NCBI GenBank assembly: GCA_023101885.1 | Contig: JALPQD010000827.1 | Span: 372,001-436,000 of the forward strand | Length of the DNA: 64,000 nt | Origin: Typhlomys cinereus | Taxonomy: Eukaryota > Chordata > Mammalia > Rodentia > Platacanthomyidae | Reading direction: 5' to 3' | The notes under the pieces: generated by a model | Databases searched by the model: none | The model's input: only the letters and a program-made list of their open reading frames with translations | What the model was told of the DNA's origin: nothing | Shown: in pieces, positions 1 to 9,028 of the stretch | Layout: the number at the start of each line of letters is the position of its first letter | How positions within the stretch are numbered: position 1 is the stretch's first letter | Made by a program: the position numbers and the translations under genes

Positions 1-312
1 AAGAGGACTCACAGTTACATATGTAGCATGTGCACTTATTTGGGATAAGTATCCTACACAGGGTTCTAGACTGTAAAACTTTGTATTCTGGAGAAAACAA
101 CATTTGTTTTGTGCTGATTCTACCAACGATGTTCCTTTCCAAAATAGTGAACCAAGTGAAGAGGACTCACAGTTATATGTGCAGCATGTGCACTCATTTG
201 GGATAAGTATCCTCCACAGGGTTCTAGACTGTAAAACTTTGTATTCCGGAGAAAACATTTGTTTTGTGCTGATTGTACCAACGATATTCAGACTTGTAAT
301 GAGCTTGAAAAT
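1..312 (+). repeat. Partial HOR unit 0: end of E, then F
   Basis: The window opens inside an E monomer (1-145), followed by F (146-312). F carries the TTCCGGAG variant and lacks three bases in GAGAAAACATTTG. It matches 19410-19721 at an offset of 19409 bp, so the left edge of the large duplication lies outside the window. Confidence 0.9.
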
Positions 313-480
313 AGTGACCACGAGAGATCGCGTCAAATTCACATGTTTCACTTTCTCTTCTCAGTGATAAGAATCCTGTAGATGTTCCTACGTTGTAAGT
401 TTTTATGTTCAGGAGAAATTCACACTGGTTTTGGGACGTTTTCAAGGAATATGTTCACGCAGGCCTTGATTTTCCAAAAG
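313..480 (+). repeat. Reference monomer A (168 bp)
   Basis: First copy of type A, the most divergent monomer. It starts AGTGACCACGAGAG, carries a pyrimidine-rich run ending in CAG at 346-364, then GATAAGAATCCT, GTAAGT at 395-400, and ends in TTTTCCAAAAG. It is the most convenient marker of HOR phase because GTGATAAGAATCCTG occurs once per unit. A one-base loss in CACGCAGGCC, giving CACGCAGCC, splits type A into two subfamilies, which alternate along much of the left half. Confidence 0.92.
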
Positions 481-652
481 AGTGAACCAAGTGAGGAGGA
501 CTGCGAGTCAAATGTTGGAGGTGCACTTCTTAGGGATAAGTATCCTATAGAAGATTCTGTAGTGTTACACTTTGTAAGGTTCAGGAGAAGATCATACTTG
601 TTTTGCGACATTCGCATATAACATGTTCACGCAGGCCGTGATTATCCTAAAC
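481..652 (+). repeat. Reference monomer B (172 bp)
   Basis: Type B starts AGTGAACCAAGTGAGGAGG and contains GGTGCACTTC, GATAAGTATCCT, GTAAGGTTCAGGAGAAG and TTTTGCGACATTCGC. It aligns to C and D over its full length. Informative variants are TCAAATGTTGG, TCAAATTTTGG or TCAAATATTGG near its 5' end, and GATTCTGTAG versus GATTCTATAG in the middle. The A/B junction encodes an accidental 65-79 codon open frame on both strands in most units. Confidence 0.92.
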
Positions 653-818
653 AGTGAACCACGTGTGGAGGATTCAGAGTAAATGTTGGAATTGCACTTC
701 TTAGTGATAAGGATCCTAGAGAATTTTGTTTACTGTAACATTTGTATTCAGGCGAAAATCATACTTGTTTTGTGACATTTGAGGGCACATGTTCACACAG
801 GCCATGATTTTACAGAAT
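653..818 (+). repeat. Reference monomer C (166 bp)
   Basis: Type C starts AGTGAACCACGTGTGGAGG, with a CACGTG hexamer at 660-665, and contains AAGGATCCTAG, so a BamHI-type GGATCC site (711-716) occurs about once per HOR. It ends TTTTACAGAAT. The trinucleotide after AATTTCG distinguishes subfamilies: TAT predominates in the left half, while TTT is nearly universal to the right of about 40 kb. Confidence 0.92.
660..665. other. CACGTG palindrome in monomer C
   Basis: This E-box-like hexamer sits eight bases into type C and is kept in nearly every unit. Exceptions I saw are in units 35 (CACGTC), 36 (CAGGTG) and 51/56 (AACGTG). bHLH and bHLH-ZIP factors are known to bind CACGTG, but nothing here shows binding. 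Conservation can simply reflect array homogenisation. Confidence 0.6.
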
Positions 819-855
819 AGTGAACCTAGTGAGGAGTACTCTGAGTTAACAGAAT
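819..855 (+). repeat. 37 bp partial repeat d at the C/D junction
   Basis: This short piece consists of the first 30 bp of monomer D followed by the last 7 bp of monomer C (ACAGAAT). It is exactly what a 37 bp tandem duplication across the C/D junction would leave. It creates a GTTAAC (HpaI-type) site that is otherwise rare in the array. Its presence or absence explains the 37 bp step between HOR length classes. Confidence 0.9.
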
Positions 856-1021
856 AGTGAAACTACTGAGGAGTACTCTGAGTTAAATGTGGCAAGTGCA
901 CTGTAGGAGAAGTATCGTACAGAAGGTTCTATATTGTAATTCTTTGTGTTCAGGAGGAAATCACACTTGGTTTACGACGTTTCCATGAAACATGTTCATG
1001 CATGTCTTTCCCTTCCAAAAT
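856..1021 (+). repeat. Reference monomer D (166 bp)
   Basis: Type D contains AGTACT, AAATGTGGCAAGTGCACTG, TTGTGTTCAGGAGG and a cluster of four CATG tetramers in 21 bp at 984-1004, including an ATGCAT palindrome. It ends CCTTCCAAAAT. In six places a 5'-truncated D is fused to the front of an E monomer, and those are annotated separately. Confidence 0.92.
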
Positions 1022-1178
1022 AGTGAAGTAAGTGAAAAGTCTCACAGTTACATATGTAGCATGTGCACTTATTTGGGATAAGTATCCTAAACAGGGTTCT
1101 AGACTGTAAAACTTTGTATTCTGGAGAAAACAACATTTGTTTTGTGCTGATTCTACCAACGAGGTTCCTTTCCAAAAT
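1022..1178 (+). repeat. Reference monomer E (157 bp)
   Basis: Type E is the shortest full monomer. It contains TAGCATGTGCACTTAT, GGGATAAGTATCC, TTCTAGACTGTAAAAC (an XbaI-type TCTAGA), GGAGAAAACAACATTTG and ACCAACGATGTTCC. The first E after D starts AGTGAAGTAAGTG, and further E copies start AGTGAACCAAGTG. E is the only monomer that varies in copy number from unit to unit (one to four full copies), so it is the main site of expansion and contraction. Confidence 0.92.
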
Positions 1179-1348
1179 AGTGAACCAAGTGAAGATGACT
1201 CACAGTTATATGTGTAGCATGTGCACTTATTTGGGATAAGTATCCTACACAGGGTTCTAGACTGTAAAACTTTGTATTCTGGAGAAAACAACATTTGTTT
1301 TGTGCTGATTGTACCAACGATATTCAGGCTTGTAATGAGCTTGAAAAT
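1179..1348 (+). repeat. Reference monomer F (170 bp)
   Basis: Type F shares its first two thirds with E but ends in a private tail, GATTGTACCAACGATATTCAG followed by TGTAATGAGCTTGAAAAT, that precedes every monomer A. A four-base loss in that tail (CAGGCTTGTAATG to CAGGTAATG or CATGTAATG) marks several units in the right half. Confidence 0.92.
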
Positions 1349-2461
1349 AGTGACCACGAGAGATCGCGTCAAATTCACATGTTTCACTTTCTCTTCTCAG
1401 TGATAAGAATCCTGTGGATGTTCCTACGTTGTAAGTTTTTATGTTCAGGAGAAATTCACACTGGTTTTGTGACGTTTTCAGGGAATATGTTCACGCAGGC
1501 CTTGATTTTCCAAAAGAGTGAACCAAGTGAGGAGGACTGCGAGTCAAATTTTGGAGGTGCACTTCTTAGGGATAAGTATCCTACAGAAGATTCTGTAGTG
1601 TTACACTTTGTAAGGTTCAGGAGAAGATCATACTTGTTTTGCGACATTCGCATATAACATGTTCACGCAGGCCGTGATTATCCTAAACAGTGAACCACGT
1701 GTGGAGGATTCAGAGTAAATGTTGGAATTGCACTTCTTAGTGATAAGGATCCTAGAGAATTTTGTTTACTGTAACATTTGTGTTCAGGCGAAAATCATAC
1801 TTGTTTTGTGACATTTGAGGGCACATGTTCACACAGGCCATGATTTTACAGAATAGTGAACCTAGTGAGGAGTACTCTGAGTTACATGTGGCAAGTGCAC
1901 TGTAGGAGAAGTACCGTACAGAAGTTTCTATATTGTAATTCTTTGTGTTCAGGAGGAAATCACACTTGGTTTAGGACGTTTCCATGAAACATGTTCATGC
2001 ATGTCTTTCCCTTCCAAAATAGTGAAGTAAGTGAAGAGGACTCACAGTTATATATGTAGCATGTGCACTTATATGGGATAACCAATCTACACAGGGTTCT
2101 AGACTGTAAAACTTTGTATTCTGGAGAAAACAACATTTGTTTTGTGCTGATTCTACCAACGATGTTCCTTTCCAAATAGTGAACCAAGTGAAGAGGACTC
2201 ACAGTTACATACGTAGCATGTGCACTTATTTGGGATAAGTATCCTACACAGGGTTCTAGACTGTAAAACTTTGTATTCTGGAGAACACATTTGTTTTGTG
2301 CTGATTCTACCAATGATGTTCCCATGCAAAATAGTGAACCAAGTGAAGAGGACTCACAGTTATCCCAAATAAGTGCACATGCTACATATATATTCTGGAG
2401 AAAACATTTGTTTTGTGTTGATTCTACCAACGATATTCAGGCTTGTAATGAGCTTGAAAAT
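1349..2461 (+). repeat. HOR unit 2, A-B-C-D-E-E-F(inverted), 1113 bp
   Basis: The unit lacks d. From C onward it carries the same variants as units 13 and 16 (ACATGTGGC in D, GTACCGTAC, ACATACGTAGC in the second E). It ends in a 129 bp F holding a 32 bp micro-inversion. A and B instead match unit 19, so the unit looks like a mosaic. Confidence 0.9.
2361..2392 (-). repeat. 32 bp micro-inversion in monomer F, copy 1
   Basis: Inside F, the 32 bp that normally reads TATATATGTAGC through TTTGGGATA appears as its reverse complement (TATCCCAAATAAG through CTACATATATA). The next 38 bp of normal F, from AGTATCC to TTTGTA, are missing. The segment ends in short TAT/ATA inverted repeats. F is thereby reduced to 129 bp (2333-2461). 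Confidence 0.95.
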
Positions 2462-3496
2462 ACTGACCACGAGAGGACCAGTCAAATTCACGTGTTTCAC
2501 TTTCTCTTCTCAGTGATAAGAATCCTGTAGATGTTCCTACGTTGTAAGTTTTTATGTTCAGGAGAAATTCACACTGGTTTTGTGACGTTTTCAGGGAATA
2601 TGTTCACGCAGCCTTGATTTTCCAAAAGAGTGAACCAAGTGAGGAGGACTGCGAGTCAAATGTTGGAGGTGCACTTCTTAGGGATAAGTATCCTACAGAA
2701 GATTCTATAGTGTTACACTTTGTAAGGTTCAGGAGAAGATCATACTTGTTTTGCGACATTCGCATATAACATGTTCACGCAGGCCGTGATTATTCTAAAG
2801 AGTGAACCACGTGTGGAGGATTCAGAGTAAATGTTGGAATTGCCCTTCTTAGTGATAAGGATCCTAGAGAATTTCGTATACTGTAACATTTGTGTTCAGG
2901 CGAAAATCATACTTGTTTTTGACATTTGAGGGCACATGTTCACACAGGCCATGATTTTACAGAATAGTGAACCTAGTGAGGAGTACTCTGAGTTAACAGA
3001 ATAGTGAACCTAGTGAGGAGTACTCTGAGATAAATGTGGCAAGTGCACTGTAGGAGAAGTATCGTACAGAAGTTTCTATATTGTAATTCTTTGTGTTCAG
3101 GAGGAAATCACACTTGGTTTACGACGTTTCCATGAAACATGTTCATGCATGTCTTTCCCTTCCAAAATAGTGAAGTAAGTGAAGAGGACTCACAGTTATA
3201 TATGTAGCATGTGCACTTATTTGGGATAAGTATCCTAAACAGGGTTCTAGACTGTAAAACTTTGTATTGTGGAGAAAACAACATTTGTTTTGTGCTGATT
3301 CTACCAACGAGGTTCCTTTCCAAAATAGTGAACCAAGTGAAGATGACTCACAGTTATATGTGTAGCATGTGCACTTATTTGGGATAAGTATCCTACACAG
3401 GGTGCTAAACTGTAAAATTTTGTATTCTGGAGAAAACAACATTTGTTTTGTGCCGATTGTACCAACGATATTCAGGCTTGTAATGAGCTTGAAAAT
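2462..3496 (+). repeat. HOR unit 3, A-B-C-d-D-E-F, 1035 bp
   Basis: A starts with the rare ACTGACCACGAGAGGACC form that elsewhere follows inverted F monomers. Other variants are CACGCAGCC in A, TGCCCTTC in C, GAGATAAATG in D, TATTGTGGAG in E and GTGCTAAACTG in F. From monomer B on it pairs with unit 20. Confidence 0.92.
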
Positions 3497-4649
3497 AGTG
3501 ATCACGAGAGATCGCGTCAAATTCACATGTTTCACTTTCTCTTCTCAGTGATAAGAATCCTGTGGATGTTCCTACGTTGTAAGTTTTTATGTTCAGGAGA
3601 AATTCACACTGGTTTTGTGACGTTTTCAGGGAATATGTTCACGCAGGCCTTGATTTTCCAAAAGAGTGAACCAAGTGAGGAGGACTGCGAGTCAAATTTT
3701 GGAGGTGCACTTCTTAGGGATAAGTATCCTACAGAAGATTCTGTAGTGTTACACTTTGTAAGGTTCAGGAGAAGAACATACTTGTTTTGCGACATTCCCA
3801 TATAACATGTTCACGCAGGCCGTGATTATCCTAAAGAGTGAACCACGTGTGGAGGATTCAGAGTAAATGTTGGAATTGCACTTCTTAGTGATAAGGATCC
3901 TAGAGGATTTCGTATACTGTAACATGTGTGTTCAGGCGAAAATCATACTTGTTTTGTGACATTTGAGGGCACATGTTCACACAGGCCATGATTTTACAGA
4001 ATAGTGAACCTAGTGAGGAGTACTCTGAGTTAAATGTGGCAAGTGCACTGTAGGAGAAGTATCGCACAGAAGTTTCTATATTGTAATTCTTTGTGTTCAG
4101 GAGGAAATCACACTTGGTTTACGACGTTTCCATGAAACATGTTCATGCATGTCTTTCGCTTCCAAAATAGTGAAGTAAGTGAAGAGGACTCACAGTTATA
4201 CATGCAGCATCTGCACTTATATGGGATAACCAATCTACACAGGGTTCTAGACTGTAAAACTTTGTATTCTGGAGAAAACAACATTTGTTTTGTGCTGATT
4301 CTACCAACGATGTTCCTTTCCAAATAGTGAACCAAGTGAAGAGGACTCACAGTTACATATGTAGCATGTCCACTTATTTCAGATAAGTATCCTACACAGG
4401 GTGCTAGACTGTAAAACTTTGTATTCTGGAGAAAACATTTGTTTTGTGCTGATTCTACCAACGATGTTCCTTTCCAAAATAGTCAACCAAGTGAACAGGA
4501 CTCACAGTATATATGTAGCATGTGCACTCATTTGGGATAAGTATCCTCCACAGGGTTCTAGACTGTAAAACTTTTTATTCTGGAGAAAACAACATTTGTT
4601 TTGTGCTGATTGTACCAACGATATTCAGGCTTGTAATGAGCTTGAAAAT
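3497..4649 (+). repeat. HOR unit 4, A-B-C-D-E-E-F, 1153 bp
   Basis: Long class without d. Variants are GTGATCACGAG in A, CATTCCCATATAAC in B, GAGGATTTCGTATACTG in C, ATGCAGCATCTGCAC in the first E, TTTCAGATAAG in the second E, and AGTCAACCAAGTGAACAGG in F. Unit 21 is its copy. Confidence 0.92.
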
Positions 4650-5685
4650 AGTGACCACGAGAGATCGCGTCAAATTCACGTGTTTCACTTTCTCTTCTCA
4701 GTGATAAGAATCCTGTAGATGTTCCTACGTTGTAAGTTTTTATGTTCAGGAGAAATTCACACTGGTTTTGTGACGTTTTCAGGGAATATGTTCACGCAGC
4801 CTTGATTTTCCAAAAGAGTGAACCAAGTGAGGAGGACTGCGAGTCAAATATTGGAGGTGCACTTCTTAGGGATAAGTATCCTACAGAAGATTCTATAGTG
4901 TTACACTTTGTAAGGTTCAGGAGAAGATCATACTTGTTTTGCGACATTCGCATATAACATGTTCACGCAGGCCGTGATTATTCTAAAGAGTGAACCACGT
5001 GTGGAGGATTCAGAGTAAATGTTGGAATTGCACTTCTTAGTGATAAGGATCCTAGAGAATTTCGTATACTGTAACATTTGTGTTCAGGCGAAAATCATAC
5101 TTGTTTTTTGACATTTGAGGGCACATGTTCACACAGGCCATGATTTTACAGAATAGTGAACCTAGTGAGGAGTACTCTGAGTTAACAGAATAGTGAACCT
5201 AGTGAGGAGTACTCTGAGATAAATGTGGCAAGTGCACTGTAGGAGAAGTATCGTACAGAAGTTTCTATATTGTAATTCTTTGTGTTCAGGAGGAAATCAC
5301 ACTTGGTTTACGACGTTTCCATGAAACATGTTCATGCATGTCTTTCCCTTCCAAAATAGTGAAGTAAGTGAAGAGGACTCACAGTTATATATGTAGCATG
5401 TGCACTTATTTGGGATAAGTATCCTAAACAGGGTTCTAGACTGTAAAACTTTGTATTGTGGAGAAAACAACATTTGTTTTGTGCTGATTCTACCAACGAG
5501 GTTCCTTTCCAAAATAGTGAACCAAGTGAAGATGACTCACAGTTATATGTGTAGCATGTGCACTTATTTGGGATAAGTATCCTACACAGGGTGCTAAACT
5601 GTAAAATTTTGTATTCTGGAGAAAACAACATTTGTTTTGTGCCGATTGTACCAACGATATTCAGGCTTGTAATGAGCTTGAAAAT
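4650..5685 (+). repeat. HOR unit 5, A-B-C-d-D-E-F, 1036 bp
   Basis: It resembles unit 3 at an offset of 2189 bp, but has the standard A start, TCAAATATTGG in B and TGCACTTC in C. Unit 22 is its copy in the second large block. Confidence 0.92.
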
Positions 5686-6838
5686 AGTGATCACGAGAGA
5701 TCGCGTCAAATTCACATGTTTCACTTTCTCTTCTCAGTGATAAGAATCCTGTGGATGTTCCTACATTGTAAGTTTTTATGTTCAGGCGAAATTCACACTG
5801 GTTTTGTGACGTTTTCAGGGAATATGTTCACGCAGGCCTTGATTTTCCAAAAGAGTGAACCAAGTTAGGAGGACTGCGAGTCAAATGTTGGAGGTGCACT
5901 TCTTAGGGATAAGTATCCTACAGAAGATTCTGTAGTGTTACACTTTGTAAGGTTCAGGAGAAGATCATACTTGTTTTGCGACATTCGCATATAACATGTT
6001 CATGCAGGTCGTGATTATCCTAAAGAGTGAACCACGTGTGGAGGATTCAAGTAAATGTTGGAATTGCACTTCTTAGTGATAAGGATCCTAGAGAATTTCG
6101 TATACTGTAACATTTGTGTTCAGGCGAAAATCATACTTGTTTTATGACATTTGAGGGCACATGTTCACACAGGCCATGATTTTACAGAATAGTGAACCTA
6201 GTGAGGAGTACTCTGAGTTAAATGTGGCAAGTGCACTGTAGGAGAAGTATCGCATAGAAGTTTCTATATTGTAATTCTTTGTGTTCAGGAGGAAATCACA
6301 CTTGGTTTACAACGTTTCCATGAAACATGTTCATGCATGTCTTTCCCTTCCAAAATAGTGAAGTAAGTGAAGAGGACTCACAGTTATATATGTAGCATGT
6401 GCACTTATATGGGATAAGTAATCTACACAGGGTTCTAGACTGTAAAACTTTGTATTCTGGAGAAAACAACATTTGTTTTGTGCTGATTCTACCAACGATG
6501 TTCCTTTCCAAATAGTGAACCAAGTGAAGAGGACTCACAGTTACATATGTAGCATGTGCACTTATTTGGGATAAGTATCCTACACAGGGTTCTAGACTGT
6601 AAAACTTTGTATTCTGGAGAAAACAACATTTGTTTTGTGCTGATTCTACCAACGATGTTCCTTTCCAAAATAGTGAACCAAGTGAAGAGGACTCACAGTT
6701 ATATGTGCAGCATGTGCACTCATTTGGGATAAGTATCCTCCACAGGGTTCTAGACTGTAAAACTTTGTATTCCGGAGAAAACATTTGTTTTGTGCTGATT
6801 GTACCAACGATATTCAGACTTGTAATGAGCTTGAAAAT
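5686..6838 (+). repeat. HOR unit 6, A-B-C-D-E-E-F, 1153 bp
   Basis: Private variants are CTACATTGTAAG in A, CCAAGTTAGGAGG in B, a two-base loss in GGATTCAAGTAAATG at the start of C, TTACAACG in D, and the TTCCGGAG form of F. All are reproduced in unit 23. Confidence 0.92.
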
Positions 6839-7874
6839 AGTGACAATGAGAGATCGCGTCAAATTCACATGTTTCACTTTCTCTTCTCAGTGATAAGAAT
6901 CCTGTAGATGTTCCTACGTTGTAAGTTTTTATGTTCAGGAGAAATTCACACTGGTTTTGGGACGTTTTCAGGGAATATGTTCACGCAGGCCTTGATTTTC
7001 CAAAAGAGTGAACCAAGTGAGGAGGACTGCGACTCAAATGTTGGAGGTGCACTTCTTAGGGATAAGTATCCTACAGAAGATTCTGTAGTGTTACACTTTG
7101 TAAGGTTCAGGAGAAGAACATACTTGTTTTGCGACATTCGCATATAACATGTTCACGCAGGCCGTGATTATCCTAAACAGTGAACCACGTGTGGAGGATT
7201 CAGAGTAAATGTTGGAATTGCACTTCTTAGTGATAAGGATCCTAGAGAATTTCGTTTACTGTAACATTTGTGTTCAGGCGAAAATCATACTTGTTTTGTG
7301 ACATTTGAGGGCACATGTTCACACAGGCCATGATTTTACAGAATAGTGAACCTAGTGAGGAGTACTCTGAGTTAACAGAATAGTGAAACTAGTGAGGAGT
7401 ACTCTGAGTTAAATGTGGCAAGTGCACTGTGGGAGAAGTATCGTACAGAAGGTTCTATATTGTAATTCTTTGTGTTCAGGAGGAAATCACACTTGGTTTA
7501 CGACGTTTCCATGAAACATGTTCATGCATGTCTTTCCCTTCCAAAATAGTGAAGTAAGTGAAAAGTCTCACAATTACATATGTAGCATGTGCACTTATTT
7601 GGGATAAGTATCCTAAACAGGGTTCTAGACTGTAAAACTTTGTATTCTGGAGAAAACAACATTTGTTTTGTGCTGATTCTACCAACGAGGTTCCTTTCCA
7701 AAATAGTGAACCAAGTGAAGATGACTCACAGTTATATGTGTAGCATGTGCACTTATTTGGGATAAGTATCCTACACAGGGTTCTAGACTGTAAAACTTTG
7801 TATTCTGGAGAAAACAACATTTGTTTTGTGCTGATTGTACCAACGATATTCAGGCTTGTAATGAGCTTGAAAAT
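6839..7874 (+). repeat. HOR unit 7, A-B-C-d-D-E-F, 1036 bp
   Basis: Marked by GTGACAATGAGAG and TTTTGGGACG in A, CTGCGACTC in B, TTTCGTTTACTG in C, CTGTGGGAG in D and CTCACAATTAC in E. Unit 24 matches it except for a one-base difference in B (AGAACATAC here, AGATCATAC there). Confidence 0.92.
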
Positions 7875-9028
7875 AGTGACCACGAGAGATCGCGTCAAAT
7901 TCACATGTTTCACTTTCTCTTCTCAGTGATAAGAATCCTGTGGATGTTCCTACGTTGTAAGTTTTTATGTTCAGGCGAAATTCACACTGGTTTTGTGACG
8001 TTTTCAGGGAATATGTTCACGCAGGCCTTGATTTTCCAAAAGAGTGAACCAAGTGAGGAGGACTGCGAGTCAAATTTTGGAGGTGCACTTCTTAGGGATA
8101 AGTATCCTACAGAAGATTCTGTAGTGTTACACTTTGTAAGGTTCAGGAGAAGATCATACTTGTTTTGCGACATTCGCATATAACATGTTCACGCAGGCCG
8201 TGATTATCCTAAAGAGTGAACCACGTGTGGAGGATTCAGAGTAAATGTTGGAATTGCACTTCTTAGTGATAAGGATCCTAGAGAATTTCGTATACTGTAA
8301 CATGTGTGTTCAGGCGAAAATCATACTTGTTTTGTGACATTTGAGGGCACATGTTCACACAGGCCATGATTTTACAGAATAGTGAACCTAGTGAGGAGTA
8401 CTCTGAGTTAAATGTGGCAAGTGCACTGTAGGAGAAGTATCGCACAGAAGTTTCTATATTGTAATTCTTTGTGTTCAGGAGGAAATCACACTTGGTTTAC
8501 GACGTTTCCATGAAACATGTTCATGCATGTCTTTCGCTTCCAAAATAGTGAAGTAAGTGAAGAGGACTCACAGTTATACATGCAGCATCTGCACTTATAT
8601 GGGATAACCAATCTACACAGGGTTCTAGACTGTAAAACTTTGTATTCTGGAGAAAACAACATTTGTTTTGTGCTGATTCTACCAACGATGTTCCTTTCCA
8701 AATAGTGAACTAAGTGAAGAGGACTCACAGTTACATATGTAGCATGTCCACTTATTTCAGATAAGTATCCTACACAGGGTGCTAGACTGTAAAACTTTGT
8801 ATTCTGGAGAAAACATTTGTTTTGTGCTGATTCTACCAACGATGTTCCTTTCCAAAATAGTCAACCAAGTGAACAGGACTCACAGTTATATATGTAGCAT
8901 GTGCACTCATTTGGGATAAGTATCCTCCACAGGGTTCTAGACTGTAAAACTTTTTATTCTGGAGAAAACAACATTTGTTTTGTGCTGATTGTACCAACGA
9001 TATTCAGGCTTGTAATGAGCTTGAAAAT
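7875..9028 (+). repeat. HOR unit 8, A-B-C-D-E-E-F, 1154 bp
   Basis: It repeats the E, E, F block of unit 4 at an offset of 4378 bp, while B has the standard CATTCGCATATAAC. The second E starts GTGAACTAAGTG, a one-base private change absent from its copy, unit 25. Confidence 0.92.

Larger units (their letters stand above)
313..1348 (+). repeat. HOR unit 1, A-B-C-d-D-E-F, 1036 bp
   Basis: This is the unit used to define monomers. Private variants are TTTTCAAGG in A, TATCCTATAG in B, TTTTGTTTACTG in C, CTACTGAGG after d, and GAAAAGTCTC in E. All recur in unit 18. Confidence 0.93.

Noticed and set aside
985..1000. p53-like half site (AAACATGTTC) in monomer D
   Set aside because: A ten-base degenerate consensus is expected by chance at this density, and the adjacent half site does not fit.
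2361..2392. Inverted segment as a hairpin or terminator with its normal-orientation neighbours
   Set aside because: The nearest normal copy of the same 32 bp lies about 150 bp away in the preceding E monomer, too far for a simple local hairpin. The inversion reads better as a rearrangement scar.
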